Assembly (NCBI RefSeq): GCF_900116375.1
Contig: NZ_UETB01000001.1
Location: 503,802-567,801, forward strand
Direction: 5' to 3'
DNA length: 64,000 nt
Source: Georgenia satyanarayanai
Lineage (GTDB): Bacteria > Actinomycetota > Actinomycetes > Actinomycetales > Actinomycetaceae
Shown here one piece after another: positions 18,646 through 28,017 of the stretch; the first letter of the stretch is position 1, and each line of letters starts with the position of its first letter. The position numbers were made by a program, and so were the translations under genes. The notes beneath the pieces are model-generated. The model had not been told where the DNA came from. It saw nothing but the letters and a program-made list of their open reading frames with translations, and made no database searches.

Positions 18646-19281
18646 TCAGACGACCGTGACGGGGGTGATGAGGCCCGCCGTCTGGGTGCGTGCGCGCTCG
18701 AGGCGAGCGGCGACGTCGCGCCAGTTGACGATGTTCCAGAACGCCTTGACGTAGTCCGCCTTGACGTTGAGGTAGTCGAGGTAGAAGGCGTGCTCCCACA
18801 TGTCGAGCATGAGTACCGGGGTCAGGCCGAGCGGGACGTTGCCCTGCTGGTCGAAGAGCTGGAAGATCGACAGCTTCTGCCCGATGGAGTCCCAGGCCAG
18901 CACGGACCAGCCGGAGCCCTGGATGCTCGTCGCGTTGGCGGTGAACTGCGCCTTGAAGCCCTCGAAGGAGCCGAGCTGGTCCTTGATGGCCTCGGCCAGC
19001 TCGCCCTCGGGCTCGCCCCCGCCCTCGGGGGAGAGGTTGTTCCAGAACACCGTGTGGTTGACGTGGCCACCGAGGTTGAAGGCCAGGTTCTTCTCGTAGA
19101 GGTTGATCGCCGCGTTGTCGCCGCTCTCGCGCGCGGCGGCGAGCTTCTCGAGCGCGGTGTTCGCGCCGTCGACGTAGGTCTTGTGGTGACGGTCGTGGTG
19201 CAGCTCCATGATCTTGCCGCTGATGTGCGGCTCGAGGGCGCTGTAGTCGTACGGGAGATCCGGCAGGGTGTACACGGTCAT
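18646..19281 (-). CDS. sodA: Superoxide dismutase, Mn/Fe family
   Basis: Dismutates superoxide; 211 residues. Metal ligands: His in [11 protein letters not shown], His in [13 protein letters not shown], and Asp/His in [21 protein letters not shown] is typical. The sequence resembles mycobacterial SodA, which binds Fe or Mn, so metal preference is left open. A strong ribosome site (GAGGAGG) precedes ATG 19281. It lies between two respiratory operons, a source of superoxide. No export signal is visible. Confidence 0.95.
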   Translation of the reverse strand: MTVYTLPDLPYDYSALEPHISGKIMELHHDRHHKTYVDGANTALEKLAAARESGDNAAINLYEKNLAFNLGGHVNHTVFWNNLSPEGGGEPEGELAEAIKDQLGSFEGFKAQFTANATSIQGSGWSVLAWDSIGQKLSIFQLFDQQGNVPLGLTPVLMLDMWEHAFYLDYLNVKADYVKAFWNIVNWRDVAARLERARTQTAGLITPVTVV

Positions 19282-19329
19282 GTGTCCTCCTCAGGGTCGT
19301 CCCGGTGCGGGTGCACCGGCGTACATACG

Positions 19330-19361
19330 GCATGTGCCCGGCAGTGATGCCGGGCACATGC
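19330..19361 (-). terminator. Hairpin between qcrB and sodA
   Basis: A perfect 14-bp stem (GCATGTGCCCGGCA and complement) with a GTGA loop begins 16 nt after the qcrB stop and ends 48 nt before the sodA start on the same strand. It is most simply the qcr operon terminator, but could also act as an attenuator or operator for sodA. Confidence 0.7.
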
Positions 19362-19376
19362 ACTCATGGGTCTAAC

Positions 19377-21131
19377 TTACGACGACGTCGTGGTGTTCCG
19401 CCCATCGGTCCCGCGACCGGCGCCGATGGCCGCACGGTCCTGCTGCTCGGGGCGGTCGAAGGCGGCGTGCAGGCCACCCTCCTCGACCTCGCCGTGCGTC
19501 CCGTTGCCGTGGCCTCCGTGCTCGGCGTGCGCGGCCGCGAGCTCGGCCGGGTCGACCGGCTCGACACGGTCCTCGTAGAGGAACCGGGACAGGCGCTGGA
19601 GCTGCTTGTCCTTGCCGTAGCCGGGGCGTCGCACGCCGTTCTCGTCCTCGGGCGGGTCGATCTCCAGCATGCGGTCGGCCTCGTGGTGGACGAGCAGCCA
19701 GCGCTCCTCCTGCGTGAGGGGCTGGTGCACCTCGAGGAACTCACCGGTGGGCATCCGCACGATCCGGCCGGTCTCGTGGCCGTGGAGCGCGAGCTCACGG
19801 TCGCGCCGCTGCAGCGACAGGCAGATGCGCTTGGTGAGCCAGAACGCGAAGACCGGCGCGACGAAGAGGGCGATCCGCAGGAACCACGTGATGCCGTTGA
19901 GCGAGAGCTCGAAGTGGGTGGCGATGAGGTCGTTGGCACCGGCGACGTTGAGCACCATGAAGGCGGTGACGATCGCGACGCCGACGCCCGTGCGGACCGG
20001 TGCGTTGCGCGGGCGGTCCAGGACGTGGTGCTCGCCGCGGTCCTTGGTGGCGGCGGCCTCGAGGAACGGCCACAGGGCGAGCGCCGTGAACAGGATGCCC
20101 GGCACGACCACACCGGGGATGAGCACGTTGAGCGACAGGACGTAGCCGAAGATCGTGAACTCGGCGAAGCCCGGCATCAGGCGCAGGGCACCCTCGAGGA
20201 AGAGCATGTACCAGTCTGGCTGGGCACCCGCGCCCACAGGCGAGGGATCGTAGGGCCCGTGGATCCACACCGGGTTGATCGAGACGAGGCCGCCGAGGAG
20301 GGCGAGGAAGCCGAAGACGATGAAGAAGAACCCACCGGCCTTGGCGGCGTACACCGGCAGGACCGGGTAGCCCACGACGTTCTTCTCGGTCTTGCCGGGC
20401 CCGGGGTACTGCGTGTGCTTGTGGACCACGACGAGGATGAGGTGGACCGTCACCAGCGCGATGATCAGACCGGGCACGACGAGGATGTGGATGGTGAACA
20501 GCCTCGGCACGATGTCGGTCCCCGGGAACTCCCCACCGAAGAGGGCGAGGGAGGCGTAGGAGCCGATGATCGGGATGGCTCGTGCGACGCCGTCGGCGAT
20601 GCGCAGGCCGTTGCCGGACAGGACGTCGTCGGGCAGCGAGTAGCCGGAGAAGCCGGCGAGCAGCGCAAGGATCATCAGCGTGAAGCCGATGAGCCAGTTG
20701 AGCTCACGAGGCTTGCGGAACGCGCCGGTGAAGAACACGCGGAGCATGTGCGCGACGATCGACGCGACGAACAGCAGGGCGGCCCAGTGGTGGATCTGCC
20801 GCATGAGCAGCCCGCCGCGCACCTCGAAGGAGATCCTCAGCGTCGAGGCGAAGGCCTCGGACATCCCCACGTTCTGCATCGCCTCAGGCAGCGCGTCCTC
20901 GGGGTAGGTGACGTGTCCCATGCTGGGCACGAAGAACATCGTGAGGAAGAAGCCCGACAGCACGAGCACGATGAAGCTGTAGAGCGCGACCTCGCCGAGG
21001 AGGAAGGACCAGTGGTCCGGGAAGACCTTGCGGGCGAACTCCCTGACGGCCTTGCCGATGCCGGTGCGCTGGTCGAGGTAGTCAGCGGCCGGTGCCGCCT
21101 TGCTGGGCTTGCGAGCCGCGGTGGTGCTCAT
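19377..21131 (-). CDS. qcrB: Cytochrome bc1 complex cytochrome b subunit
   Basis: Quinol-oxidising membrane subunit of the bcc complex, 584 residues. Heme b ligands lie in MRQIHHWAALLF and FTIHILVVPG. The Qo-site block is PDWYMLF. A cytoplasmic C-terminal extension of about 170 residues, His/Gly-rich near the end (AEHGGHGNGTHGEV), is longer than proteobacterial cytochrome b and typical of actinobacteria. It overlaps qcrA by 4 nt. Its partner oxidase is encoded by ctaCDF and ctaE nearby. Confidence 0.95.
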   Translation of the reverse strand: MSTTAARKPSKAAPAADYLDQRTGIGKAVREFARKVFPDHWSFLLGEVALYSFIVLVLSGFFLTMFFVPSMGHVTYPEDALPEAMQNVGMSEAFASTLRISFEVRGGLLMRQIHHWAALLFVASIVAHMLRVFFTGAFRKPRELNWLIGFTLMILALLAGFSGYSLPDDVLSGNGLRIADGVARAIPIIGSYASLALFGGEFPGTDIVPRLFTIHILVVPGLIIALVTVHLILVVVHKHTQYPGPGKTEKNVVGYPVLPVYAAKAGGFFFIVFGFLALLGGLVSINPVWIHGPYDPSPVGAGAQPDWYMLFLEGALRLMPGFAEFTIFGYVLSLNVLIPGVVVPGILFTALALWPFLEAAATKDRGEHHVLDRPRNAPVRTGVGVAIVTAFMVLNVAGANDLIATHFELSLNGITWFLRIALFVAPVFAFWLTKRICLSLQRRDRELALHGHETGRIVRMPTGEFLEVHQPLTQEERWLLVHHEADRMLEIDPPEDENGVRRPGYGKDKQLQRLSRFLYEDRVEPVDPAELAAAHAEHGGHGNGTHGEVEEGGLHAAFDRPEQQDRAAIGAGRGTDGRNTTTSS

Positions 21132-22222
21132 CGGTTCTCATCCATTCGCTCGCGCTCCCAGAAGCTCGGGCCCACGGTCTCGTGGAAGTCCGACCGCGCC
21201 ACGAGGTAGCCCTCGGTGTCCACGGTGATCGGCAGCTGGGGCAGGGCGCGGTTGGCCGGTCCGAAGACCACCTTGGCCTCGTTGGCGAGGTCGAAGGTGG
21301 ACTGGTGGCAGGGGCAGAGCAGGTGGTGAGTCTGCTGCTCGTAGAGGGCGACGGGGCAGCCCACGTGGGTGCAGACCTTGGAGTACGCGATGATGCCGTC
21401 GTAGCTCCAGTCCCGGCGCTCGGGGGAGATGTTGAGCTCGCTGGGGTCGATGCGCGTCATGAACACGACCGCCTTGGCCTTCTCCTCCAGGTAGTGCTCC
21501 TGGTCGCTGATGCCGTGCGGGATGACCTGGAAGGCCGACCCGTTGGTGACGTCGGCGGCGCGGATGAGGCGGTTGTCCGGGTCGGTCGCGAGGCGACGGC
21601 CCAGGGTGCCGTCGGGCAGGCGGCCACCGGTGCCCTCGGGCACGTCGCCCCAGGCGGTGTGGCGGAACTTGCGGGTGTCCCACGAGGGGCTGAGCTCGCC
21701 GACCAACGGGACGACGAAGGGCAGCGGCGCGAGGGCCGCGGCACCGACGAGTGCGCCCTTGAGGACGGGACGGCGGGCGATGCCGGACTCGGCGACGCCG
21801 ATCTCGAGCTTGGCGACGGCCTCCTCGCGCACCTCGGGGGAGGAGGCTGCGGGCTTGCGCTGCTCGACGTACTCGGTGTTGGACATGAGCGTCTTGGACC
21901 AGTGGACCGCGGCGAGGCCGATGCCGAGCATGCCCAGGCCCAGCCCGACGCCGAGCGCGATCGTCGACAGACGCACGTCCAGGAGCGTGGTGCCGACCGG
22001 GATGAAGAGGAAGCCGACGATGCCGCCGATGGAGGCGAGGATCGAGACGAGCAGGAGGGTGACGACCTGGCGCTCGGCGCGCTTGGCGGCCTTGGGGTCA
22101 CGGTCCGCCATGCGCTCGGGGTGGTGCGGCAGGCCCGGGTCCTCGAAGCGATCGGGGACGTCGGCGACCGGTGCCCCGCCCGTGGCGGGGGTGAGGTCAC
22201 CAGAGGGGCGATTCGTGCTCAC
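21128..22222 (-). CDS. qcrA: Cytochrome bc1 complex Rieske iron-sulfur subunit
   Basis: [2Fe-2S] subunit, 364 residues. Three membrane spans occur in the N-terminal half (about residues 55-75, 83-105 and 150-170), an actinobacterial feature. The cluster site is CTHVGCPV and CPCHQSTFD. The GTG start at 22222 overlaps the qcrC stop by 4 nt (GTGA), and the gene overlaps qcrB by 4 nt, so qcrC-qcrA-qcrB is a tight operon. Confidence 0.95.
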   Translation of the reverse strand: MSTNRPSGDLTPATGGAPVADVPDRFEDPGLPHHPERMADRDPKAAKRAERQVVTLLLVSILASIGGIVGFLFIPVGTTLLDVRLSTIALGVGLGLGMLGIGLAAVHWSKTLMSNTEYVEQRKPAASSPEVREEAVAKLEIGVAESGIARRPVLKGALVGAAALAPLPFVVPLVGELSPSWDTRKFRHTAWGDVPEGTGGRLPDGTLGRRLATDPDNRLIRAADVTNGSAFQVIPHGISDQEHYLEEKAKAVVFMTRIDPSELNISPERRDWSYDGIIAYSKVCTHVGCPVALYEQQTHHLLCPCHQSTFDLANEAKVVFGPANRALPQLPITVDTEGYLVARSDFHETVGPSFWERERMDENR

Positions 22223-22998
22223 GAGGACCGTGCTCCCATCCACACTGCGATACCGATGATGCCGCCGATCCCGACGAGCCAGATCCAGAAGCCCTCGGAG
22301 ACGGGGCCGAGGTTGCCCAGGGTGAGACCGCCGGGGGAGACCTCTCGCTGCTCCATGATGTAGGCGATGACGTCGCGGGCGCCCTCGTCGGTCACCGACG
22401 CCTCGTTGAAGACCGGCATGGACTGCGGTCCGATGCGCATGGCCTCCCAGATCTGGGTGGCGGTCGCCTCGTCGAGCGGCGGGGCGACCTTGCCCTCGGT
22501 CAGCGCACCACCGGCGCCGACGGCGTTGTGGCACATCGAGCAGTTCGTGCGGAACAGCTCCATGCCGTTGGCGGCGTCACCGAGCTCGGGGTCGACCTGC
22601 TCCGAGGAGGGGATGGCGGGACCGGGGCCGAGGCTCGCGACGTACGCGGACATCGCGGCCGTCTGCTCCTCGTTGAACTGCGGGTCCTTGCGCTCGGCCT
22701 GCGGGGAGTTGTTCGCCATCGGCATGCGGCCGGTGGACACCTGGAAGTGCACGGAGGCCGCGCCCACGCCGACCAGCGACGGTGCGAGGTCGGTGCCCTG
22801 GGCGTCCAGGCCGTGGCAGGTGGAGCAGTTCGAGCGGAACAGCGCCTCGCCTTCCTCGATCATGTCCTGGCTGGCGGCCTGGGCGTTGGCCGGCTCGGAG
22901 GTGACGGCGGAGTACGCCACCCCCGTGAGGATCAGGGCCAGGAGCAGGAGGACGACCGGCGCGAGCCGGTGCCTTCTGCTGGCGGCGAGTGCCTTCAC
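22219..22998 (-). CDS. qcrC: Cytochrome bc1 complex diheme cytochrome c subunit
   Basis: A 259-residue diheme cytochrome c with CSTCH and CSMCH heme-binding motifs in two successive domains. An N-terminal signal/anchor (VVLLLLALILTGVAYS) and a C-terminal span (FWIWLVGIGGIIGIAVW) fix it in the membrane. The two-heme form replaces soluble cytochrome c in the actinobacterial bcc-aa3 supercomplex. First gene of qcrCAB; ctaE lies 57 nt upstream on the same strand and may be co-transcribed. Confidence 0.95.
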   Translation of the reverse strand: MKALAASRRHRLAPVVLLLLALILTGVAYSAVTSEPANAQAASQDMIEEGEALFRSNCSTCHGLDAQGTDLAPSLVGVGAASVHFQVSTGRMPMANNSPQAERKDPQFNEEQTAAMSAYVASLGPGPAIPSSEQVDPELGDAANGMELFRTNCSMCHNAVGAGGALTEGKVAPPLDEATATQIWEAMRIGPQSMPVFNEASVTDEGARDVIAYIMEQREVSPGGLTLGNLGPVSEGFWIWLVGIGGIIGIAVWMGARSS

Positions 22999-23055
22999 GG
23001 TGATGAGTCCTTCTCTGGCGTTGCGGGTGGAACCGGGGGCAGGTCGCGCGGTGCT

Positions 23056-23706
23056 CTAGAACATCTCGAGGAAGTAGATGATGAAGAACATCGCGACCCA
23101 GACGACGTCGACGAAGTGCCAGTAGTAGGACACGACGACTGCGCCGGTGGCCTCGTAGTGGCCGAAGCGCTTGGCCGCGAAGGAGCGGCCGAGGATGAAG
23201 AGGAAGGCGATGAGCCCGCCGAGCACGTGGAGGGCGTGGAAGCCCGTCATGATGTAGAAGACCGAGCCGTAGGGGCTGGAGGCCACCGTGAGGCCGTGCG
23301 AGACGAGCTCGGCGTACTCGAAGGCCTGACCGGCGACGAAGAACGCGCCCATGATGAAGGTGAGGACGAACCACTCCTCCATGCCCCAGCGACGGACGTC
23401 GAGCAGCTTGCCGGTACGGCGCGGCTGGAAGCGTTCGGCGGCGAACACGCCCATCTGCGCGGTCACCGAGCTGGCGACGAGGACCAGGGTGATGGTCAGC
23501 GCCCAGGGGATGTTGAGCATCGAGTAGCTCTCGGGCCAGATCTCCGCCGACACCGACCGGTGGGTGAAGTACATGGCGAAGAGACCAGCGAAGAACATCA
23601 GCTCGCTGGACAGCCACACGATGGTGCCGACCGACACTGCGTTCGGCCGGTTGACGTTCACGTGGGGGGCGCTCGGAGCAGCCGTAGTAGACGACACGAT
23701 TGCCAT
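23056..23706 (-). CDS. ctaE: Cytochrome c oxidase subunit III
   Basis: aa3 oxidase subunit III, 216 residues from ATG 23706, with about five membrane spans. [18 protein letters not shown] and [11 protein letters not shown] are family blocks. No clear ribosome site supports the ATG. A GTG at 23697 is an alternative because CATAAT lies 7 nt before it, fitting the leaderless pattern seen elsewhere in the window. ctaE-qcrCAB order is the usual actinobacterial arrangement. Confidence 0.9.
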   Translation of the reverse strand: MAIVSSTTAAPSAPHVNVNRPNAVSVGTIVWLSSELMFFAGLFAMYFTHRSVSAEIWPESYSMLNIPWALTITLVLVASSVTAQMGVFAAERFQPRRTGKLLDVRRWGMEEWFVLTFIMGAFFVAGQAFEYAELVSHGLTVASSPYGSVFYIMTGFHALHVLGGLIAFLFILGRSFAAKRFGHYEATGAVVVSYYWHFVDVVWVAMFFIIYFLEMF

Positions 23707-23986
23707 TATGGCCCGAAAGTTCGCCCTGGTGACCACTCCGGGGCCGTGCGATTCCTCCCTCGCGCCGTCCCCACCGTAGGAGTTCCGCGACATCCCGCGC
23801 CTGAGTCCTTGGTCCCGATCCGGTCACGAGGCAACACGCCGGTGGTACCGGTGTCCGGTTCGTCTCATTCACGCATCGGCGGCGTGCCCCTGGGCCGGGA
23901 TGTGCGTCACGGTCCCGCGCCGTGACTACCATTCGAGGAGGTCACCGCGCCGCGCGGTGTGTACCGAGCGAACCTGGAGGACGACG
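23707..23986. other. Divergent intergenic region ctaE / receiver-like gene
   Basis: About 280 bp between divergent genes must hold both promoters. It contains a hairpin or operator-like palindrome at 23906-23926 (GTCACGG, 7-nt loop, CCGTGAC), with TACCAT directly after it as a possible -10 for the rightward gene. No coding potential is convincing. Confidence 0.5.
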
Positions 23987-24418
23987 ATGACGCCCGCGCA
24001 GCCCGACGCAGCCGCCACCACCGACACCGACGTCGTGGACGTGCTGCTCTACAGCGACGACGTCACGACCCGCGAGCAGGTCCGCCGGGCCATCGGCCGG
24101 CGCGCCGCGGTCGACGTCCCGCGGATCCGGTGGACGGAGGCGGCCACGCACGAGGGTGTGGTCATGAAGGCCAAGGAGGGTGACTTCACTCTCCTCGTGC
24201 TCGACGGCGAGGCCGCCAAGGCCGGTGGAATGGCGGTGAGCCGGCAGCTGAAGTCCGAGATGTACCAGTGCCCGCCGGTCGTCATCCTCACCGCACGCCC
24301 GCAGGACGCGTGGCTTGCGACGTGGGCGCAGGCCGACGCGATCGTCCAGGCGCCGGTGGACCCGATCGAGATCCAGGAGGTCGTGGCCGGACTGCTGCGC
24401 TCGGGCGGTCGTCGGTGA
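23987..24418 (+). CDS. Receiver-like protein without output domain
   Basis: A 143-residue protein with a CheY-like fold. The acidic pair is in VLLYSDD, the phospho-acceptor Asp in [10 protein letters not shown], and the Thr in VVILTARP. The usual Lys of the beta-5 KP pair is missing (IVQAPVDP). Without that Lys, normal phosphorylation-driven switching is doubtful. There is no output domain and no kinase gene nearby. The start has CTGGAGG upstream. Its stop overlaps trpD by 4 nt. A similar gene occurs beside trpD and ctaE in other actinobacteria, from memory. Confidence 0.75.
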   Translation: MTPAQPDAAATTDTDVVDVLLYSDDVTTREQVRRAIGRRAAVDVPRIRWTEAATHEGVVMKAKEGDFTLLVLDGEAAKAGGMAVSRQLKSEMYQCPPVVILTARPQDAWLATWAQADAIVQAPVDPIEIQEVVAGLLRSGGRR

Positions 24419-25491
24419 CCGTGGAGGGTGTCGAGCCGGTCCAGCCCACCTGGGCGGACCTCATCACCTCGCTCGTCGCCGGTGAGCACCTGAGCGCCAC
24501 GCAGACCGGCTGGGCGATGGACCAGGTGATGTCGGGCCTGGCGAGCCCCGTCCAGCTCGCGGGCTTCCTCGTCGCGCTGCGCGCCAAGGGCGAGACGGTG
24601 ACCGAGCTCACCGGCCTGGCCGACGTGATGCTCGCGCACTCCGTGCCGATCGACGTGCCCGACGACGTCGTCGACATCGTCGGTACCGGCGGTGACCGTG
24701 CCCGCACGGTCAACATCTCCACGATGTCCTCGCTCGTCATCGCCGGCGCGGGCGTGCCGGTGGTCAAGCACGGCAACCGGGCCTCGAGCTCGGCGAGCGG
24801 CTCCGCGGACGTCCTCGAGCAGCTCGGGGTACGCCTGGACATGGAGGTCCGGCAGGTCGAGGCGGTGTTCCGCGAGGTGGGCATCACCTTCTGCTTCGCC
24901 CAGACGTTCCACCCCTCGATGCGGCACGCGGCCGTCGCGCGCCGTGAGCTGGCCGTGGCCACGGCCTTCAACGTGCTGGGCCCGCTCACCAACCCCGCCC
25001 GTCCGCGGGCGGCGGCGATCGGCGTCGCCGACCGGCGCATCGCCCCGCTCGTCGCGGGAGTGCTCGCGCGCCGGGGGACGCGCGGGCTCGTCTTCCGTGG
25101 CGAGGACGGGCTGGACGAGCTGACGACGACGGCGGCCAGCCGGGTCTGGCACGTCGCCGACGGTGAGGTCACCGAGCACGTCATCGACACCCGGGAGGTC
25201 TTCGACCTCGCACCGGCGACCGTCGCGGACCTGCGCGGCGCGGACGCGACCTTCAACGCCGGTGTCGCCCGCGACATCCTCGACGGTGCCACGGGCCCGG
25301 TCCGTGACGCCGTCCTGCTCAACTCCGCCGCCGCGCTCGTCGCGCACGGCAGCCTCCCCGGCACGGGGACCGGCGACGGCGACCTCGTCAGCCGGCTGCG
25401 TGCCGGCGTCGACCTGGCCGCCGCGGCCATCGACGACGGCCGGGCGCGCGGCGTGCTCGACCGGTGGGCGGCGGCTAGCGCCGCCCTCTGA
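24415..25491 (+). CDS. trpD: Anthranilate phosphoribosyltransferase
   Basis: Second step of tryptophan synthesis, joining anthranilate to PRPP. It is 358 residues from GTG 24415. The PRPP-binding [35 protein letters not shown] and [12 protein letters not shown] are all intact. It is coupled to the receiver-like gene by a GTGA overlap and isolated from other trp genes, as in many actinobacteria. Confidence 0.95.
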   Translation: MTVEGVEPVQPTWADLITSLVAGEHLSATQTGWAMDQVMSGLASPVQLAGFLVALRAKGETVTELTGLADVMLAHSVPIDVPDDVVDIVGTGGDRARTVNISTMSSLVIAGAGVPVVKHGNRASSSASGSADVLEQLGVRLDMEVRQVEAVFREVGITFCFAQTFHPSMRHAAVARRELAVATAFNVLGPLTNPARPRAAAIGVADRRIAPLVAGVLARRGTRGLVFRGEDGLDELTTTAASRVWHVADGEVTEHVIDTREVFDLAPATVADLRGADATFNAGVARDILDGATGPVRDAVLLNSAAALVAHGSLPGTGTGDGDLVSRLRAGVDLAAAAIDDGRARGVLDRWAAASAAL

Positions 25492-25560
25492 CGCAGCCGG
25501 CACCGGCCGTCTGCGAGACCGTCGGCGGGACCCCGCCGACAGCGAGACGAAGGAGACCCC

Positions 25561-25842
25561 ATGCTCACCGCCATCGTCCTCATCGACACCGACGCCTCCC
25601 GCGTGCCCGAGGTCGCCAAGGAGGTCGCCGAGCTGGACGGGATCAGCGAGGTCTACTCGGTCACCGGTGACGTCGACCTCATCGCGCTGGCGCGGGTGCG
25701 CCGCCACGAGGACCTCGCCGACGTCGTCGCCGACCGCGTGGGCAAGGTCAAGGGCGTGACGAACACCCGGACCTACATCGCCTTCCAGGCCTACTCCAAG
25801 CACGACCTCGAGTCCGCCTTCGCGATCGGCCTGGGCGACTGA
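25561..25842 (+). CDS. Stand-alone Lrp/AsnC ligand-binding (RAM) domain protein
   Basis: A 93-residue protein consisting only of the alpha/beta RAM domain that binds amino acids in Lrp/AsnC regulators (VYSVTGDVDLIALARV is the core). There is no helix-turn-helix, so it cannot bind DNA alone. It may modulate a full-length Lrp protein or bind a metabolite. ATG follows AAGGAG, 69 nt after trpD, so probably in the same transcript. Only 3 nt separate it from the opposing gene. Confidence 0.85.
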   Translation: MLTAIVLIDTDASRVPEVAKEVAELDGISEVYSVTGDVDLIALARVRRHEDLADVVADRVGKVKGVTNTRTYIAFQAYSKHDLESAFAIGLGD

Positions 25843-25845
25843 CGG

Positions 25846-27618
25846 TCAGGCGGTCGGGGGCAGGGGGTACTTGGCGGCGGCGTCGACAGGCCACGCGAGC
25901 GGCTCGTCGCCCTCGTCGTGCTGGACCAGGCGCGTGGCGGGGTGCTCGACCCAGTCGGCGATGAGCTCTGCCTCCTCCGAGCCGGAGGCACCGAGGACGG
26001 TGGACGGCGCCGGGACATCCTCCCCGGTCGCGACGAGGGCATCGATGGCCGGCATGGGGTTGACCCCGCGCGGCACCGTGCACGTGCCGGCGAGCCGGCC
26101 GTAGCGCACGAGGACGACCTCCCAGCCGCCGTCCTCGGTGCGCCGGGCGGCGACGAGCTGGGGACTGCGCCACAGCGGGCGCAGGCGCTGTGTGCGCCGG
26201 GCAGCGACGAGGTACGCCCGGAGCCGGTCCCGCTCGGCGGCGGCCTCCTCGTAGCGCTCCTGGGCGGCGAGGGAGCCGATACGGGCGCGCAGCGCCGCGA
26301 CGACCGGCCCGGCAGCGGAGGTGAGACCGGCGCGCACGGAGGCGGTGACCTCCGCGTACTCCGCGACGTCCTGCCCGCCGACGCAGGGGGCGCCGCAGCG
26401 TCCCATCTCCGCCAGCGCGCAGGCGCGGGCCTCGGGCGAGGGGACGGCGGGGAGTCGCTGGCTGCAGCGCCGCACGGTGAAGGCCTCCTCGAGCGCCTCG
26501 AGCGCCGACTGCGCGGCGGCCCGGGAGGCGAAGGGGCCGATCGCCTCCGCGCTGCGCCCGGCGGGCACGCTGCGCACGATCGACAGGCGGGGGAAGGGCT
26601 CGTCGGTCAGCCGGATCCACGGCCGGCGGTGCGGCTTGCGCGAACGGCGGTTGTAGGGAGGGTCGAGCTCGGCGATGAGCCGCAGCTCCCGGACGGCGGC
26701 CTCCAGCTCGGTGGCGCAGGGGATGGGGCGGACCTCCTGGGTGAGGTCGACCATCTCTCCGATGCGCTTGCGCTTCTCCGCGGCCGTGAAGTACGAGCGC
26801 ACCCGGCGGCGCAGGTTGACGGCCTTGCCCACGTAGAGCACCTCGCCGGCGGGCCCGAGGAACTGGTAGACGCCGGGACCGGTGGGCAGGGAGTCGGCGA
26901 GGGTGGCCTTGCGACGCCGCTTGTGGGGGACGGGGTCCCCGAGGGTGGCGAGGTCCTCCAGGTGGGTGGCGCCGAGGGGCGCGAGCCGGCCGAGCAGGCC
27001 GTGCAGGACGTCCACGGTGGCGCGCGCGTCGTGCAGCGCCCGGTGGTCAGGGCTCGTGGTGGCACCGAAGAGGGCCGCGAGCGTGCCGAGCTTGTTGTTG
27101 GGCGCCTCGTCGCGCGTGACGACGCGGCGGGCGAGGGCGACGGTGTCGACGACGGCAGGGGAGGGCCAGGTCAGCTCCAGCCGCGCGGCGGCCGCGCGGA
27201 GGAACCCGACGTCGAAGCGCGCGTTGTGGGCCACGAGCACCGTGGTGGGCCCGAAGCCGGCGAACTCGAGGAAGGAAGGCAGCACCTCCGCGATGCGCGG
27301 GGCGCCGACGAGCATGGCGTCGGTGATGCCGGTGAGGACCGTGATCATCGGCGGGACCGGGCCGCCCGGGTCCACGAGGGTCTGGAACTCCCCGAGGACC
27401 TCCCCGCCGCGGACCTTGACGGCGCCGATCTCGGTGATCTCGCACTGGGTGGGGGAGCCGCCGGTGGTCTCGAGGTCGACGACGACGAAGGTCACCTCCG
27501 ACAGCGGCACGCCGATCTCGTCGAAGCCGATCTGGAGCGGCGTCCCGGCCCCCGCGCGGGACGCGCCCTCGAGGTCCAGCCGTCCACCGGGGGCGGGAGC
27601 AAGCAGGTTCGCGGTCAC
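25846..27618 (-). CDS. DEDD exonuclease fused to UvrC-like GIY-YIG nuclease
   Basis: A 590-residue two-nuclease protein. The N-terminal DnaQ-type 3'-5' exonuclease at about 30-195 has VVVDLETTG, AHNARFDVGF and HRALHDARATVD, supplying the DEDD acidic residues. The C-terminal half resembles the UvrC N-terminus or Cho, with GPGVYQFLG, VLYVGKAVNLRRRVRSYF and a UVR-like motif AAQERYEEAAAERDRLR. A DNA-repair role is inferred. GTG 27618 is preceded by TACGGT at 7 nt. The equivalent in M. tuberculosis is next to trpD and ctaE (Rv2191, from memory). Confidence 0.88.
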   Translation of the reverse strand: MTANLLAPAPGGRLDLEGASRAGAGTPLQIGFDEIGVPLSEVTFVVVDLETTGGSPTQCEITEIGAVKVRGGEVLGEFQTLVDPGGPVPPMITVLTGITDAMLVGAPRIAEVLPSFLEFAGFGPTTVLVAHNARFDVGFLRAAAARLELTWPSPAVVDTVALARRVVTRDEAPNNKLGTLAALFGATTSPDHRALHDARATVDVLHGLLGRLAPLGATHLEDLATLGDPVPHKRRRKATLADSLPTGPGVYQFLGPAGEVLYVGKAVNLRRRVRSYFTAAEKRKRIGEMVDLTQEVRPIPCATELEAAVRELRLIAELDPPYNRRSRKPHRRPWIRLTDEPFPRLSIVRSVPAGRSAEAIGPFASRAAAQSALEALEEAFTVRRCSQRLPAVPSPEARACALAEMGRCGAPCVGGQDVAEYAEVTASVRAGLTSAAGPVVAALRARIGSLAAQERYEEAAAERDRLRAYLVAARRTQRLRPLWRSPQLVAARRTEDGGWEVVLVRYGRLAGTCTVPRGVNPMPAIDALVATGEDVPAPSTVLGASGSEEAELIADWVEHPATRLVQHDEGDEPLAWPVDAAAKYPLPPTA

Positions 27619-27625
27619 GAGTCCG

Positions 27626-27631
27626 ACCGTA
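27626..27631 (-). promoter_or_regulatory. -10 TACGGT for the exonuclease gene
   Basis: On the reverse strand TACGGT ends 7 nt before GTG 27618. Confidence 0.45.
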
Positions 27632-27693
27632 CGTGCGACCACCGACACGGCCGCCGACGCCGCACCGTGGCCGGCGATGTCGGAGGTCACCCC

Positions 27694-27699
27694 TACCGT
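27694..27699 (+). promoter_or_regulatory. -10 TACCGT, leaderless start
   Basis: TACCGT ends exactly 6 nt before ATG 27706. Confidence 0.55.
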
Positions 27700-27705
27700 C
27701 GCGGC

Positions 27706-27903
27706 ATGATCATCGACTGCGACTCCTGCACCATGCGGACCATCGCCTGCGACGACTGCGTGGTCAGCTTTCTCACCGACCCTGCCCGCGGGCAGGCGCC
27801 GGCGGCCCGTGACCTCGGGGAGGACGAGCGCACCGCGCTGGCCGTCCTCGCCGACAGCGGGCTCGTGCCGCCGCTGCGGCTGCGGCGGGCAGGGACGGCC
27901 TGA
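27706..27903 (+). CDS. Small four-cysteine protein, possible zinc-binding
   Basis: A 65-residue protein starting MIIDCDSCTMRTIACDDC, with two CxxC pairs nine residues apart, as in a zinc knuckle or ribbon. An acidic helical region and a basic C-terminus follow. Its start is supported by a -10 hexamer 6 nt upstream. Similar short Cys-rich proteins are conserved at this position in actinobacteria, from memory, but no function is known to me. Convergent with the acyl-CoA synthetase gene. Confidence 0.7.
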   Translation: MIIDCDSCTMRTIACDDCVVSFLTDPARGQAPAARDLGEDERTALAVLADSGLVPPLRLRRAGTA

Positions 27904-27960
27904 GCCGTGCCCGTCCGCCGCTCTCGAGCGCCGGCGGTGGTACGCCGTGCCCCGCACGCA

Positions 27961-28000
27961 CCACGGCCGGTGCCGGCGCGGTCGCGGGCACCGGCCGTGG
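27961..28000. terminator. Bidirectional terminator
   Basis: A perfect 14-bp stem (CCACGGCCGGTGCC and complement) with a 12-nt loop lies between the convergent small Cys-rich gene and the acyl-CoA synthetase gene. Confidence 0.8.
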
Positions 28001-28017
28001 CGGTCGGGTGGGGACGG

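Noticed and set aside
23906-23926. Transcription terminator upstream of the receiver-like gene
   Set aside because: The hairpin GTCACGG/CCGTGAC lies in a divergent promoter region with no gene ending there, so an operator or chance palindrome is more likely.
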